Assembly: GCF_012027425.1 (NCBI RefSeq)
Contig: NZ_SNUE01000003.1
Coordinates: 62,001-126,000, forward strand
From: Thermococcus sp. MV5
GTDB taxonomy: Archaea > Methanobacteriota_B > Thermococci > Thermococcales > Thermococcaceae
Reading direction: 5' to 3'
Length of the DNA stretch: 64,000 nucleotides
Shown here piece after piece: positions 32,403 to 40,727 of the stretch (positions are counted from its first letter, which is position 1; each line of letters begins with the position of its first letter). The position numbers and the translations under genes were made by a program. The notes beneath the pieces are model-generated. The model was given only the letters and a program-made list of their open reading frames with translations, was not told the origin of the DNA and did not search any database.

Positions 32403-34301
32403 TTGAGCGAGGAAATTAGTAAAATCAAAAATGAACGCTCATATGGTGAAGAATTGGATTTAGGCCTTGAATTCCAGACTACTGAAGAAATTACTGTGCC
32501 TGAAAAGTTGATAGACCAGGTAATTGGCCAAGAGCATGCGGTTGAGGTTATTAAGACCGCTGCAAAGCAGAAGAGACACGTTCTATTAATAGGTGAGCCA
32601 GGAACAGGAAAGTCAATGCTTGGTCAAGCAATGGCTGAACTTTTGCCAACAGAGAGTTTAGAAGATGTATTGGTTTTTCCAAACCCCGAAGACGAAAACA
32701 TGCCAAAGATAAAGACTGTCCCTGCGTGCCAAGGAAGACAAATAGTTGAACGTTATAGACAAAAGGCCAAGGAACAAGATAATATAAAGTCGTATCTCCT
32801 GCTTTTCGTGTTATTTGTTGTTATGCTGGCCGTTCTTATGGATCGTTCAGCGCAAACTTTATTGTTTGGAGTTTTTGTGCTTATAGTGTCATTAATGGCT
32901 CTTTCCAACATGAGGCTCAGAAATCAAGCGTTAGTACCTAAACTTCTCATAGATAACTGTGGAAAAAGAAAGGCCCCCTTTGTTGATGCGACTGGGGCAC
33001 ATGCAGGAGCACTACTTGGAGATGTTAGACACGATCCCTTCCAAAGCGGTGGTTTAGGAACTCCTGCCCATGAACGTGTTGAACCGGGCATGATCCATAG
33101 GGCTAACAAGGGAGTTCTCTTCATAGATGAAGTGGCAACTTTAAGCATAAAAATGCAACAAAGCTTGCTCACTGCAATGCAAGAAAAAAAGATGCCAATA
33201 ACAGGACAAAGCGAACTATCAAGTGGGGCCATGGTAAGGACAGAACCAGCCCCATGTGATTTTATCCTTGTAGCAGCTGGAAACTTGGATACTGTTGATA
33301 AGATGCATCCTGCCCTGCGTTCAAGAATAAGAGGTTACGGTTATGAAGTTTACATGAGAACTACAATGCCTGACACTATAGAGAACAGAAGAAAGCTTGT
33401 TCGCTTCGTTGCCCAAGAAGTTGTAAAAGATGGTAAGATCCCCCACTTCACAAAAGATGCCGTTGAGGAGATAGTTAGAGAGGCCCAAAAGAGGGCTGGT
33501 AGAAAGGGGCACCTTACACTTCGCCTTAGGGATCTTGGAGGGATTATAAGAGCTGCAGGTGATATTGCTATTAGAGAAGGTGCAAAATACGTAACGAGAG
33601 AGCACATTTTCAAGGCCCTTCAACTTGCAAAACCCCTTGAAAAACAGTTGGCCGATTGGTACATTGAGAGAAAGAAAGAGTATCAGGTAATTAAGAGTGA
33701 AGGTGGGGAGATAGGTAGAGTTAACGGTTTAGCAGTTATAGGGGAGCAAAGTGGTATTGTGTTGCCGATTGAGGCTGCTGTTGCACCAGCAGCAAGTAAA
33801 GAAGAAGGAAAGATAATTGTCACTGGAAAACTAGGTGAGATAGCAAAGGAAGCTGTGCAAAACGTTTCAGCTATAATAAAGCGCTATAAGGGAGAAGACA
33901 TAAGCAAGTATGATATCCACGTCCAGTTCTTGCAGACTTATGAAGGAGTTGAGGGTGATAGTGCAAGTATAAGTGTTGCAACTGCTGTCATCTCGACCCT
34001 TGAAGAGGTTCCAGTAAAACAAAATGTTGCTATGACGGGTTCGTTGAGTGTTAGAGGTGAAGTACTTCCAGTCGGAGGAGTAACACCGAAAATAGAAGCA
34101 GCGATTGAAGCAGGCATAAAACAAGTTATAATACCCAAAGCAAATGAACAGGATGTATTCCTAAGCCCAGATAAAGCAGAAAAAATTGAAATAATTCCTG
34201 TTGAGACTATAGATCAAGTGCTTCAAATAGCTCTTGCGGATTCAAATAAGAAAGAAGAACTCATAAGCAGAATTAAAGGGGCTCTGCCACTTCATGCGTA
34301 A
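32403..34301 (+). CDS. lonB: Archaeal membrane-bound Lon protease (LonB)
   Basis: ATP-dependent protease anchored in the cytoplasmic membrane that degrades unfolded and regulatory proteins in archaea. In 632 residues: AAA+ domain with Walker [10 protein letters not shown] (about 60-68), two membrane helices inserted at about residues 130-168 ([16 protein letters not shown] and [15 protein letters not shown]), Walker [12 protein letters not shown] (about 238-248), and the C-terminal protease domain with catalytic Ser520 (EGDSAS) and Lys563 ([10 protein letters not shown]). The start is TTG behind GAGGTGAGG. The ATP-binding site is uninterrupted, so no intein is present. Confidence 0.97.
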   Translation: MSEEISKIKNERSYGEELDLGLEFQTTEEITVPEKLIDQVIGQEHAVEVIKTAAKQKRHVLLIGEPGTGKSMLGQAMAELLPTESLEDVLVFPNPEDENMPKIKTVPACQGRQIVERYRQKAKEQDNIKSYLLLFVLFVVMLAVLMDRSAQTLLFGVFVLIVSLMALSNMRLRNQALVPKLLIDNCGKRKAPFVDATGAHAGALLGDVRHDPFQSGGLGTPAHERVEPGMIHRANKGVLFIDEVATLSIKMQQSLLTAMQEKKMPITGQSELSSGAMVRTEPAPCDFILVAAGNLDTVDKMHPALRSRIRGYGYEVYMRTTMPDTIENRRKLVRFVAQEVVKDGKIPHFTKDAVEEIVREAQKRAGRKGHLTLRLRDLGGIIRAAGDIAIREGAKYVTREHIFKALQLAKPLEKQLADWYIERKKEYQVIKSEGGEIGRVNGLAVIGEQSGIVLPIEAAVAPAASKEEGKIIVTGKLGEIAKEAVQNVSAIIKRYKGEDISKYDIHVQFLQTYEGVEGDSASISVATAVISTLEEVPVKQNVAMTGSLSVRGEVLPVGGVTPKIEAAIEAGIKQVIIPKANEQDVFLSPDKAEKIEIIPVETIDQVLQIALADSNKKEELISRIKGALPLHA

Positions 34302-34303
34302 TC

Positions 34304-34630
34304 TTATCCATCTAAAAGTTCAGAAAGCCCAGCACATTCAATTATCTTTTTTGCAATTTCTTTTCCCATTTCAATGTCAGTTAACTCTTTTACTATGATT
34401 TTACCGCTTGGATATATGCTTGTTTCGTATCCATCAATGACAGCTATGGCAAGCATTTTTGGAATAACGCTCCTTACCTCATAACCATTATTTCTTAAAC
34501 ATTCAGCAGTTTTTTTCAGATCCACTGTAACCTCTTTCTCCCAAGAATAAGGTTGTACTATTACTCCTTTCATTGTTGTACAGGGTTTTGAGATTATCAC
34601 TACCACCACCATCTTCACTTTTGATGCCAT
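34304..34630 (-). CDS. Hypothetical protein, possible TBP-like fold
   Basis: A 108-residue protein converging on lonB with a 2-bp gap. It has an N-terminal hydrophobic strand (MVVVVIISKP), a helix DLKKTAECLRNNGYEVRSVIP, and KMLAIAVIDGYETSIYPSGK followed by a helix KEIAKKIIECAGL. The strand-then-YPSGK-then-helix pattern resembles half of the TATA-binding-protein fold, found in other small proteins too. I do not recognise the family. The start could be the ATG at 34630 (leaderless behind CTAAAATACA) or at 34612. Confidence 0.6.
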   Translation of the reverse strand: MASKVKMVVVVIISKPCTTMKGVIVQPYSWEKEVTVDLKKTAECLRNNGYEVRSVIPKMLAIAVIDGYETSIYPSGKIIVKELTDIEMGKEIAKKIIECAGLSELLDG

Positions 34631-34718
34631 GCTTTTATTTCTTTTGAAGGTTTTGTATTTTAGATGCTCTTGGTGGTGGGTATTGAAAAAGTTAAAAATT
34701 AAAGTTCGAAATTAAATT

Positions 34719-35765
34719 ATGCTGCCTGAAATACTCCTAGGAATAATACTCCTTTGGGATGGTTATTTTTTCTTAAGGTATCTACTCAGCCTTTTTATCC
34801 CATATAAAACTAGGAGGCATCTTCCACTTGTCACTGTTTTAATACCAGCATACAATGAGGAAAGGACTATCGTTGAGACAATAAAGTCGGTTCTCTCTCA
34901 GGATTATCCGAATTTTGAAGTAATTGTCATTGATGATGGGAGTGAAGATAGCACTTTTGAAAAGGCAAACTTAGTCTCTCATCCGAATCTTAGAGTTTTT
35001 AAAAAGAAACACGAGGGAAAAGCAAGAGCTCTGAACTTTGGTCTCTCAAAAGCCAGAGGAGAGATAATAGTTACCACTGATGCAGATACTGTGTTGGCAC
35101 CAAATGCATTGAGAGGATTGATTGAACGCGTCTATTCAAAGGAGATTGTAGGAGTTGGTGGTCAAGTTCGAGTTTTGGGAGGCTCTTTCCTTGAGAGAGC
35201 TCAAGATGTGGAACATCTCAGGATAGCCATGTTTAGAAGGGCCAAAGAACTTGAGGATCTAAGTGTTGCTCCAGGTCCAATATCAGCTTTTAAAAAAGAG
35301 GCCTTAGAAAAAATTGGAGGTTTTGTTGATAGTGAAGTTGAAGATTATGCAACTACAAAAGAAATCAAAAAGTTAGGAAAAGTTGTTTATGCCCCAAAGG
35401 CAAAAGCCTATACAAAAATGCCAAAAACACTTAAGGTTCTCTGGAAACAGCGAAAGAGATGGTTTATTGGGGATTTGAAGCACTTAGGAGGAGGATTTGA
35501 AAAAGACTTGGGCTTCCTACTTTTGGGAGATTTTATAGCTTTTTTGGATATATTAATCCCTGTTGTACTTCTTTTAACTAAAAACTGGAGCTTATTAACT
35601 CTATTCATAGGCTTCGAGGTTTTGACTTCTCTTGTTCCTACGGTGGTGGAGGGAGGAACAGTGGTAAATGCTTTGCTTTTTCCAGTCTTTTTGTGGTATT
35701 GGGCCGTTTTCTATTTGTCACTTCACGTTTATGGATACTTCTCCAAGCTTTGCCACAAAATTTAA
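34719..35765 (+). CDS. Membrane-bound family 2 glycosyltransferase
   Basis: A 348-residue inverting glycosyltransferase. An N-terminal membrane helix (ILLGIILLWDGYFFLRYLLSLF) precedes a GT-A domain with VLIPAYNEERTI (about 40-51), VIDDGSEDST, the metal-binding TTDADT (about 121-126), VEDYATT (catalytic acid) and KQRKRWFIG (QxxRW). Two or three helices close the chain. The QxxRW motif suggests a processive enzyme or one making a polyprenyl- or surface-linked sugar. The acceptor cannot be named. It stands alone between a converging and a following gene. Confidence 0.9.
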   Translation: MLPEILLGIILLWDGYFFLRYLLSLFIPYKTRRHLPLVTVLIPAYNEERTIVETIKSVLSQDYPNFEVIVIDDGSEDSTFEKANLVSHPNLRVFKKKHEGKARALNFGLSKARGEIIVTTDADTVLAPNALRGLIERVYSKEIVGVGGQVRVLGGSFLERAQDVEHLRIAMFRRAKELEDLSVAPGPISAFKKEALEKIGGFVDSEVEDYATTKEIKKLGKVVYAPKAKAYTKMPKTLKVLWKQRKRWFIGDLKHLGGGFEKDLGFLLLGDFIAFLDILIPVVLLLTKNWSLLTLFIGFEVLTSLVPTVVEGGTVVNALLFPVFLWYWAVFYLSLHVYGYFSKLCHKI

Positions 35766-35918
35766 ATTTCTAGATTATTTGGTTCCTCTTCTCAAATCCC
35801 ATCTTTCACGGCGGAGTGAGATCAGTCCAATGATTTTTGGGAGGTTGATGCCTTTGTCTTGCGCTTGCTTCCGTAGGTTTTTAAACCCAAAGTTTTGAAA
35901 CTGTTGTGGTGAGAGAAA

Positions 35919-37661
35919 ATGAGTGAGTTCAGATTTGAGATAAAGGCGAGAGACGCAGCGGGTAGAATAGGGCGAATTGAAGTCAATGGAAAGAAACTGG
36001 AGACTCCGGCAATAATGCCGGTTGTAAATCCAAAGCAGCTTATAGTGACTCCAAAAGAACTGAAAAAGATAGGATTTGACATCATTATCACAAACTCTTA
36101 TATCATTTACAAAGACGAAAAGCTTAAAGAAGAGGCTCTTGAAAAGGGTATCCATGACCTTCTGGATTATGACGGAATAATAGAAGTGGATTCTGGTAGT
36201 TTTCAGCTTATGCGATATGGAGGAGTTGACATAACCAATAGAGAGATAATTAAGTTTCAACATAAAATCGGGGTAGACATAGGAACTTTTCTTGACATTC
36301 CCACAATACCAGATGCCCCCAGAGAAAAAGCTGAAGATGACCTGAAGATAACTCTTGAGAGGGCTAGAGAAGCTGAAGAACTTAAAAACATAGCAATGAA
36401 TGCGACAGTTCAAGGCTCAACACATCTTGATTTGAGAACTCATGCGGCAAAAAGACTCAGTGAAATGAACTTTGAGATTCATCCTATAGGAGCAGTTGTT
36501 CCTCTTATGGAAAGTTATCGATATAAGGACTTGGTTGATATTGTTATAGCTTCAAAGGTCGGTTTGAGGCCAGATAGACCGGTTCATTTATTTGGGGCTG
36601 GACACCCAATGATATTTGCTCTTGCCGTGGCCATGGGAATTGACCTCTTTGACTCTGCATCTTACGCCCTTTATGCGAAGGACGATCGTTACATGACTCC
36701 TGAAGGAACCAAACGGCTCGAGGAGCTTGAATATTTCCCGTGTTCTTGTCCAGTCTGCTCTCGTTACACTCCCCAAGAGTTAAGGGAAATGCCGAAAGAG
36801 GAGAGAACAAGATTATTGGCCCTTCACAACCTCTGGGTCATTAGGGAGGAACTTAACAGAGTAAAACAAGCAATAAAAGAAGGTACTCTCTGGGAATTGG
36901 TGGATGAACGCTCGAGGTCCCATCCCAAGATGTTTGCCGCTTATAAAAGACTCCTTGAGTATAAGGAATATCTAGAGGAAAATGAACCAATAACAAAGGC
37001 TTCAGCCTTTTTCAAAGTGAGTGAGGAAATGATGAGAACACCAGTAGTTTTAAGGGCCAAAACAAGGGCTGAGAAGGTTAAAGAGAAATTCTCGAAAACA
37101 ATGAGACATCCAATTTTTGGGGAGATTCCAAAATATCTTGGCTTGAGTTTTCCTTTTGCTCAAAGCGAAGGTGAAGAGGACTTTGTTATAGAAAAGCCCA
37201 GTAAAGATGAGGTTAAGTTTTACGTCCAAGCAGTCGCTGAATATCAGTTCGGAGAAGGGGCAAGTGAAGCGTTTAAGGAGGTTTTCGTCGAATTATCTAG
37301 GAAAACAGGAATGCCAAGACAAATAAAGGTTAAAGGCAAGCATATAGCAACTTTCAGGGCTGAAGATGGTCTTTTAACTCTTGGAATTGAAGGAGCTAAG
37401 AGACTTCACTCATTTCTTCCGTATCCGAGGATGAGGGTTGTTGTCAATGAGGATGCAGAACCTTTTGCAAAAAGAGGAAAAAATGTCTTTGCAAAGTTTG
37501 TAATTGATGCCGATGAGAGTATAAGACCTTATGATGAAGTGCTTGTAGTGAATAAGAATGATGAACTTTTGGCAACTGGGCAGAGCTTATTGAATGGTAG
37601 AGAACTAAAGATTTTCCAGCAGGGATTAGCTGTAAAGGTAAGAAGAGGAATTGAACGGTGA
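35919..37661 (+). CDS. tgtA: Archaeosine tRNA-guanine transglycosylase (ArcTGT)
   Basis: Replaces guanine-15 in the D loop of archaeal tRNAs with preQ0, first tRNA step of archaeosine formation. In 580 residues: TIM-barrel catalytic domain with the nucleophile in EVDSGSFQ (Asp91), the second aspartate region GIDLFDSASY, and zinc ligands CSCPVC (about 279-284) with a downstream His; linker domains; C-terminal PUA domain (RMRVVVNEDAEPFAKRGKN to the end) that recognises the tRNA. GGTGAGAG precedes the ATG, and a TATA AGGTTTTTAAACCC lies about 35 nt upstream. Confidence 0.97.
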   Translation: MSEFRFEIKARDAAGRIGRIEVNGKKLETPAIMPVVNPKQLIVTPKELKKIGFDIIITNSYIIYKDEKLKEEALEKGIHDLLDYDGIIEVDSGSFQLMRYGGVDITNREIIKFQHKIGVDIGTFLDIPTIPDAPREKAEDDLKITLERAREAEELKNIAMNATVQGSTHLDLRTHAAKRLSEMNFEIHPIGAVVPLMESYRYKDLVDIVIASKVGLRPDRPVHLFGAGHPMIFALAVAMGIDLFDSASYALYAKDDRYMTPEGTKRLEELEYFPCSCPVCSRYTPQELREMPKEERTRLLALHNLWVIREELNRVKQAIKEGTLWELVDERSRSHPKMFAAYKRLLEYKEYLEENEPITKASAFFKVSEEMMRTPVVLRAKTRAEKVKEKFSKTMRHPIFGEIPKYLGLSFPFAQSEGEEDFVIEKPSKDEVKFYVQAVAEYQFGEGASEAFKEVFVELSRKTGMPRQIKVKGKHIATFRAEDGLLTLGIEGAKRLHSFLPYPRMRVVVNEDAEPFAKRGKNVFAKFVIDADESIRPYDEVLVVNKNDELLATGQSLLNGRELKIFQQGLAVKVRRGIER

Positions 37662-37730
37662 ATTCTTCATTTTGCTCCAGCAACGCAATCTTTTTATTTT
37701 TGCTACGGGTAATTAAGAAGAGGTGAGGGT

Positions 37731-39398
37731 ATGAGTAAAGTTGGTATTGTTTATGGAGAATCAAGCACTGACTACTTTACTTTTATTGTTGATCCAAGGA
37801 ACATGCCCAATTTTGGTGAATTTGTGGTGGTTAGGAATAGAAACGGAGATGAGGTTCTTGCAGTTGTTAAAGGCGTGAGAAATATAAACTGGCTCATGGG
37901 AGCTGGGAAAGGAAGTTATGACTATATCGAAAAAACAGTCAATGTTTTTTCTAAAGGTGTCATCGATAAAAGTGAGTCGATAATAGCTAGTGCTAAGGTT
38001 CTGGGTGTTCTTAAGACTAAAGAGGACATAGAAAGGGGAAATTTTGAATTCAGACAGATACCAAATAGAGTGCCCATTAAACCGGGGGAAGTAGTTAAGC
38101 TAGCAAACGATGAAGACCTGAAGAAGATTTTTTCTAATGGCCACATAAAAATTGGCCGTCTCTTGGCGAGAGAAAATGTTGAAGTTGGATTAGATGTAAA
38201 TAAGCTTGTTTCAAGACATTTTGCAGTTTTAGCTGTTACGGGAGCAGGGAAATCTAATACTATAGCAGTTCTCTCAAAAGAAATTATTGATAAGACCAAT
38301 GGAACCATAGTTATTCTCGATCCTCATGGTGAGTACTCAACCCTTTCATGGAGAAGTTCAAGGGTAAATCCGATAAAAGCTACTATTGATCCTGCGAAAA
38401 TAAAAGTAAGTGAGCTTGCGACACTTTTAGGAGTTGCAGAAAATGCTGCACTTCAAAGGCGATTCTTAAGCTTGGCCTATTACACTGTGGAATGGGAAGC
38501 AAAGAAGAACTCAAAAATCCTAGGAGGCATGGCCTTTGTAAATGCCCTAGAAAACAAAGTTGAAGAATGGATTCGAGCGTATGAAAGTAAAGAGAAGGGT
38601 GAAGATGTTATTATTAAATATTACGATTCTCAAGGGAAGCAGCTTGAAAGGAAAATACAGTCGCGAGATCTAGACTCACTAATAAGATTAAAGGACTATC
38701 TTCAAGAACTTAAAGCCAATTTTGGCGAGTTCATAAAGCTAGGAAACATATTATCGGAAATAGTCCCTGGAATGGTTAATGTTATAGATTTAAGTGGCAT
38801 GGAAGAGGATCAAATGATTGCTCTTGCCTCTTATCTTTTAAGAGGAATATTAAAACACAGGGTTCAGTATATGAAGGCAGTTAGAATGAATGATTCCTCA
38901 AAAATAAGGGAAACTAAAGAAAAGTTCCCTGCATTGACAAAGCCTATTCTCGTGATAGTTGAGGAAGCCCATATATTTGCTCCTCGGGAACACAAAACTC
39001 AAGCCGCTTACTGGCTGGGTAAGATTGCTAGGGAAGGAAGAAAATTTGGTATAGGGCTTGGTATAGTATCTCAAAGGCCTAAGAAACTTGATGATGATAT
39101 ACTGAGCCAAACAAACACGAAAATAATCCTTCGGTTAGTTGAGCCTCATGACCAAAGATACGTGCAACAGGCAAGCGAACAAATAAGCGAGGACCTGCTT
39201 ATAGATATAGCCTCTCTTGGAATTGGTGAAGCTGTAGTCGTAGGTTTTGCAATACCGTTACCTGCTATGGTAAAAATATACAACTTTAAAGAAGAGTTTA
39301 ATGGATATTATGGTGGAGGGGACATTGATATCGTAAAAGAATGGAGTGAGATTGAAGAGGAGAATGAGATAACTCTGGAAGACCTTGCAGGTGAATGA
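37731..39398 (+). CDS. herA: HerA DNA-end-processing ATPase/translocase
   Basis: Hexameric bipolar DNA translocase that works with NurA and Mre11-Rad50 to resect double-strand breaks. The 555 residues hold an N-terminal HAS barrel (VGIVYGESSTDYFTF), Walker A AVTGAGKSNTI (about 168-178), DPHGEYST, Walker B ILVIVEEAHIFAPRE (about 405-419) and KIAREGRKFGIGLGIVSQRP with the arginine-finger region. GAGGTGAGGGT precedes the ATG. The stop overlaps the ribosome-site region of mre11: the gap to mre11 is one base. Confidence 0.97.
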   Translation: MSKVGIVYGESSTDYFTFIVDPRNMPNFGEFVVVRNRNGDEVLAVVKGVRNINWLMGAGKGSYDYIEKTVNVFSKGVIDKSESIIASAKVLGVLKTKEDIERGNFEFRQIPNRVPIKPGEVVKLANDEDLKKIFSNGHIKIGRLLARENVEVGLDVNKLVSRHFAVLAVTGAGKSNTIAVLSKEIIDKTNGTIVILDPHGEYSTLSWRSSRVNPIKATIDPAKIKVSELATLLGVAENAALQRRFLSLAYYTVEWEAKKNSKILGGMAFVNALENKVEEWIRAYESKEKGEDVIIKYYDSQGKQLERKIQSRDLDSLIRLKDYLQELKANFGEFIKLGNILSEIVPGMVNVIDLSGMEEDQMIALASYLLRGILKHRVQYMKAVRMNDSSKIRETKEKFPALTKPILVIVEEAHIFAPREHKTQAAYWLGKIAREGRKFGIGLGIVSQRPKKLDDDILSQTNTKIILRLVEPHDQRYVQQASEQISEDLLIDIASLGIGEAVVVGFAIPLPAMVKIYNFKEEFNGYYGGGDIDIVKEWSEIEEENEITLEDLAGE

Positions 39399-39399
39399 A

Positions 39400-40722
39400 A
39401 TGAAATTTGCTCACATAGCAGATGCTCATCTGGGAAGGGAGCAGTTCCAACAACCCTTTAGGTACAGAGATTATCTAAACGCTTTTAGACAGGCTATAGA
39501 AAAGTCAATAGATGAGAGGGTAGACTTTATACTGCTTGCAGGTGATCTTTTTCACGTAAGTAAGCCATCTCCAAAAGCTATTCGAGACGCAGTAGAAATT
39601 TTGAACTTAGTAAAGAAGAAGGATATACCGGTTTTTGCAATAGAGGGTAACCACGATAAAACAATAAGAGAAACTTCAATATACGATCTGCTTGAGCATT
39701 TGGGATTAATCTACACCGTTGGAATAAAGAAAACTCCAAGAGAGAGCGAGTTTCAGAAAAGTGTGAAGAAGGGAAATCTGTATCTTGTCTATGGGGTTTT
39801 TGGAGATATTGAAATTTATGGTCTGAGGCATAACAATAGATGGCAACTTATTAAAAATGGACGAAGTATCCTAAAGAGTATTTTTAGAGGAGGTTCTAAT
39901 TCGGTTTTAATGCTTCACCAGGCAATTGATTATCTTGCTGAGGGCACACCCTACAAAGATGCCTTTGACTTGAAACTCAGTGAGATTCCGGAAGGATTTA
40001 GGTACTATGCATTGGGTCATATACACATGAAAAAGGAACTTAGAAGAGAAGAAAGTGGTCTTTCGGGAGATATTATATATCCAGGATCATTAGAACGGAC
40101 TGAAATTAGAGAAGCGAGTCACAGGATAACTTACGATAGGAGAATAAGTGTTAAAAAACTTGAAGAGAACATTAAGGGCTTCTATGTTGTTGAGGACTTT
40201 GAGCCACGTTTTGTAGAAATAGAAGCTCGACCATTTTATAATGTCCTAATAAAAGGAAATTCAAAAATAGAACTCAGAAATAAGATTTCTGATATTAAGG
40301 AACATGTAGAAAGAGATAGTATAGTACTCATAACTCTTGAAGGGGTTGTTAAAGGAGGAGTGCATGTAAGCGAGTTCTATGATCTGTTAAAAGATTGGGA
40401 TCTCTCATATTACAATTTTAATAATAGAGTGTCTTCAGAGGTAGTGGGGATAGATCCAACGAAAACTGTAGACGAGCTTTTAAATGAGATATTGTCTGAT
40501 TTTGAAAGGGAATTATTCTTACAACTTGCAAATGAGCCAAGAAAGTTCTCAGAAGAACTTGATAACTTTATTGATTGGTTGATGGACGTATATAAACATC
40601 CCAAGTCCCCAAGGAAGGCACAAGTCATTGAAGAGGAACATAAAGAGGAACAAAAGGAAGATAAACCTAAGTTAAAGGGTCCCAAAGCTAAGACTATCGA
40701 TGCTTGGCTTGGTATGAGGTGA
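39400..40722 (+). CDS. mre11: Mre11 nuclease
   Basis: Manganese-dependent 3'-5' exonuclease/endonuclease of the Mre11-Rad50 complex. The calcineurin-like phosphoesterase motifs are complete: HIADAHLG (Asp8, His10), LLAGDLFH (about 47-54), EGNHDK (about 82-87) and LGHIHMKK (about 205-212). The 440 residues end with a charged region for Rad50 binding. ATG 39400 is chosen because GGTGA lies 5 nt upstream; the frame extends back to 39385. Its stop (40720-40722) lies within the rad50 ribosome site GAGGTGAG. Confidence 0.97.
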   Translation: MKFAHIADAHLGREQFQQPFRYRDYLNAFRQAIEKSIDERVDFILLAGDLFHVSKPSPKAIRDAVEILNLVKKKDIPVFAIEGNHDKTIRETSIYDLLEHLGLIYTVGIKKTPRESEFQKSVKKGNLYLVYGVFGDIEIYGLRHNNRWQLIKNGRSILKSIFRGGSNSVLMLHQAIDYLAEGTPYKDAFDLKLSEIPEGFRYYALGHIHMKKELRREESGLSGDIIYPGSLERTEIREASHRITYDRRISVKKLEENIKGFYVVEDFEPRFVEIEARPFYNVLIKGNSKIELRNKISDIKEHVERDSIVLITLEGVVKGGVHVSEFYDLLKDWDLSYYNFNNRVSSEVVGIDPTKTVDELLNEILSDFERELFLQLANEPRKFSEELDNFIDWLMDVYKHPKSPRKAQVIEEEHKEEQKEDKPKLKGPKAKTIDAWLGMR

Positions 40723-40727
40723 GAGAA

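Noticed and set aside
32403-34301. Intein in lonB
   Set aside because: Some Thermococcales Lon genes carry one, but here the ATPase and protease motifs are continuous at normal length.
35775-35900. Minus-strand frame resembling an antitoxin-like tail (LRKQAQDKGINLPKIIGL)
   Set aside because: No start codon or ribosome site, and it overlaps the tgtA promoter and TATA box; at best a decayed fragment, too weak to list.
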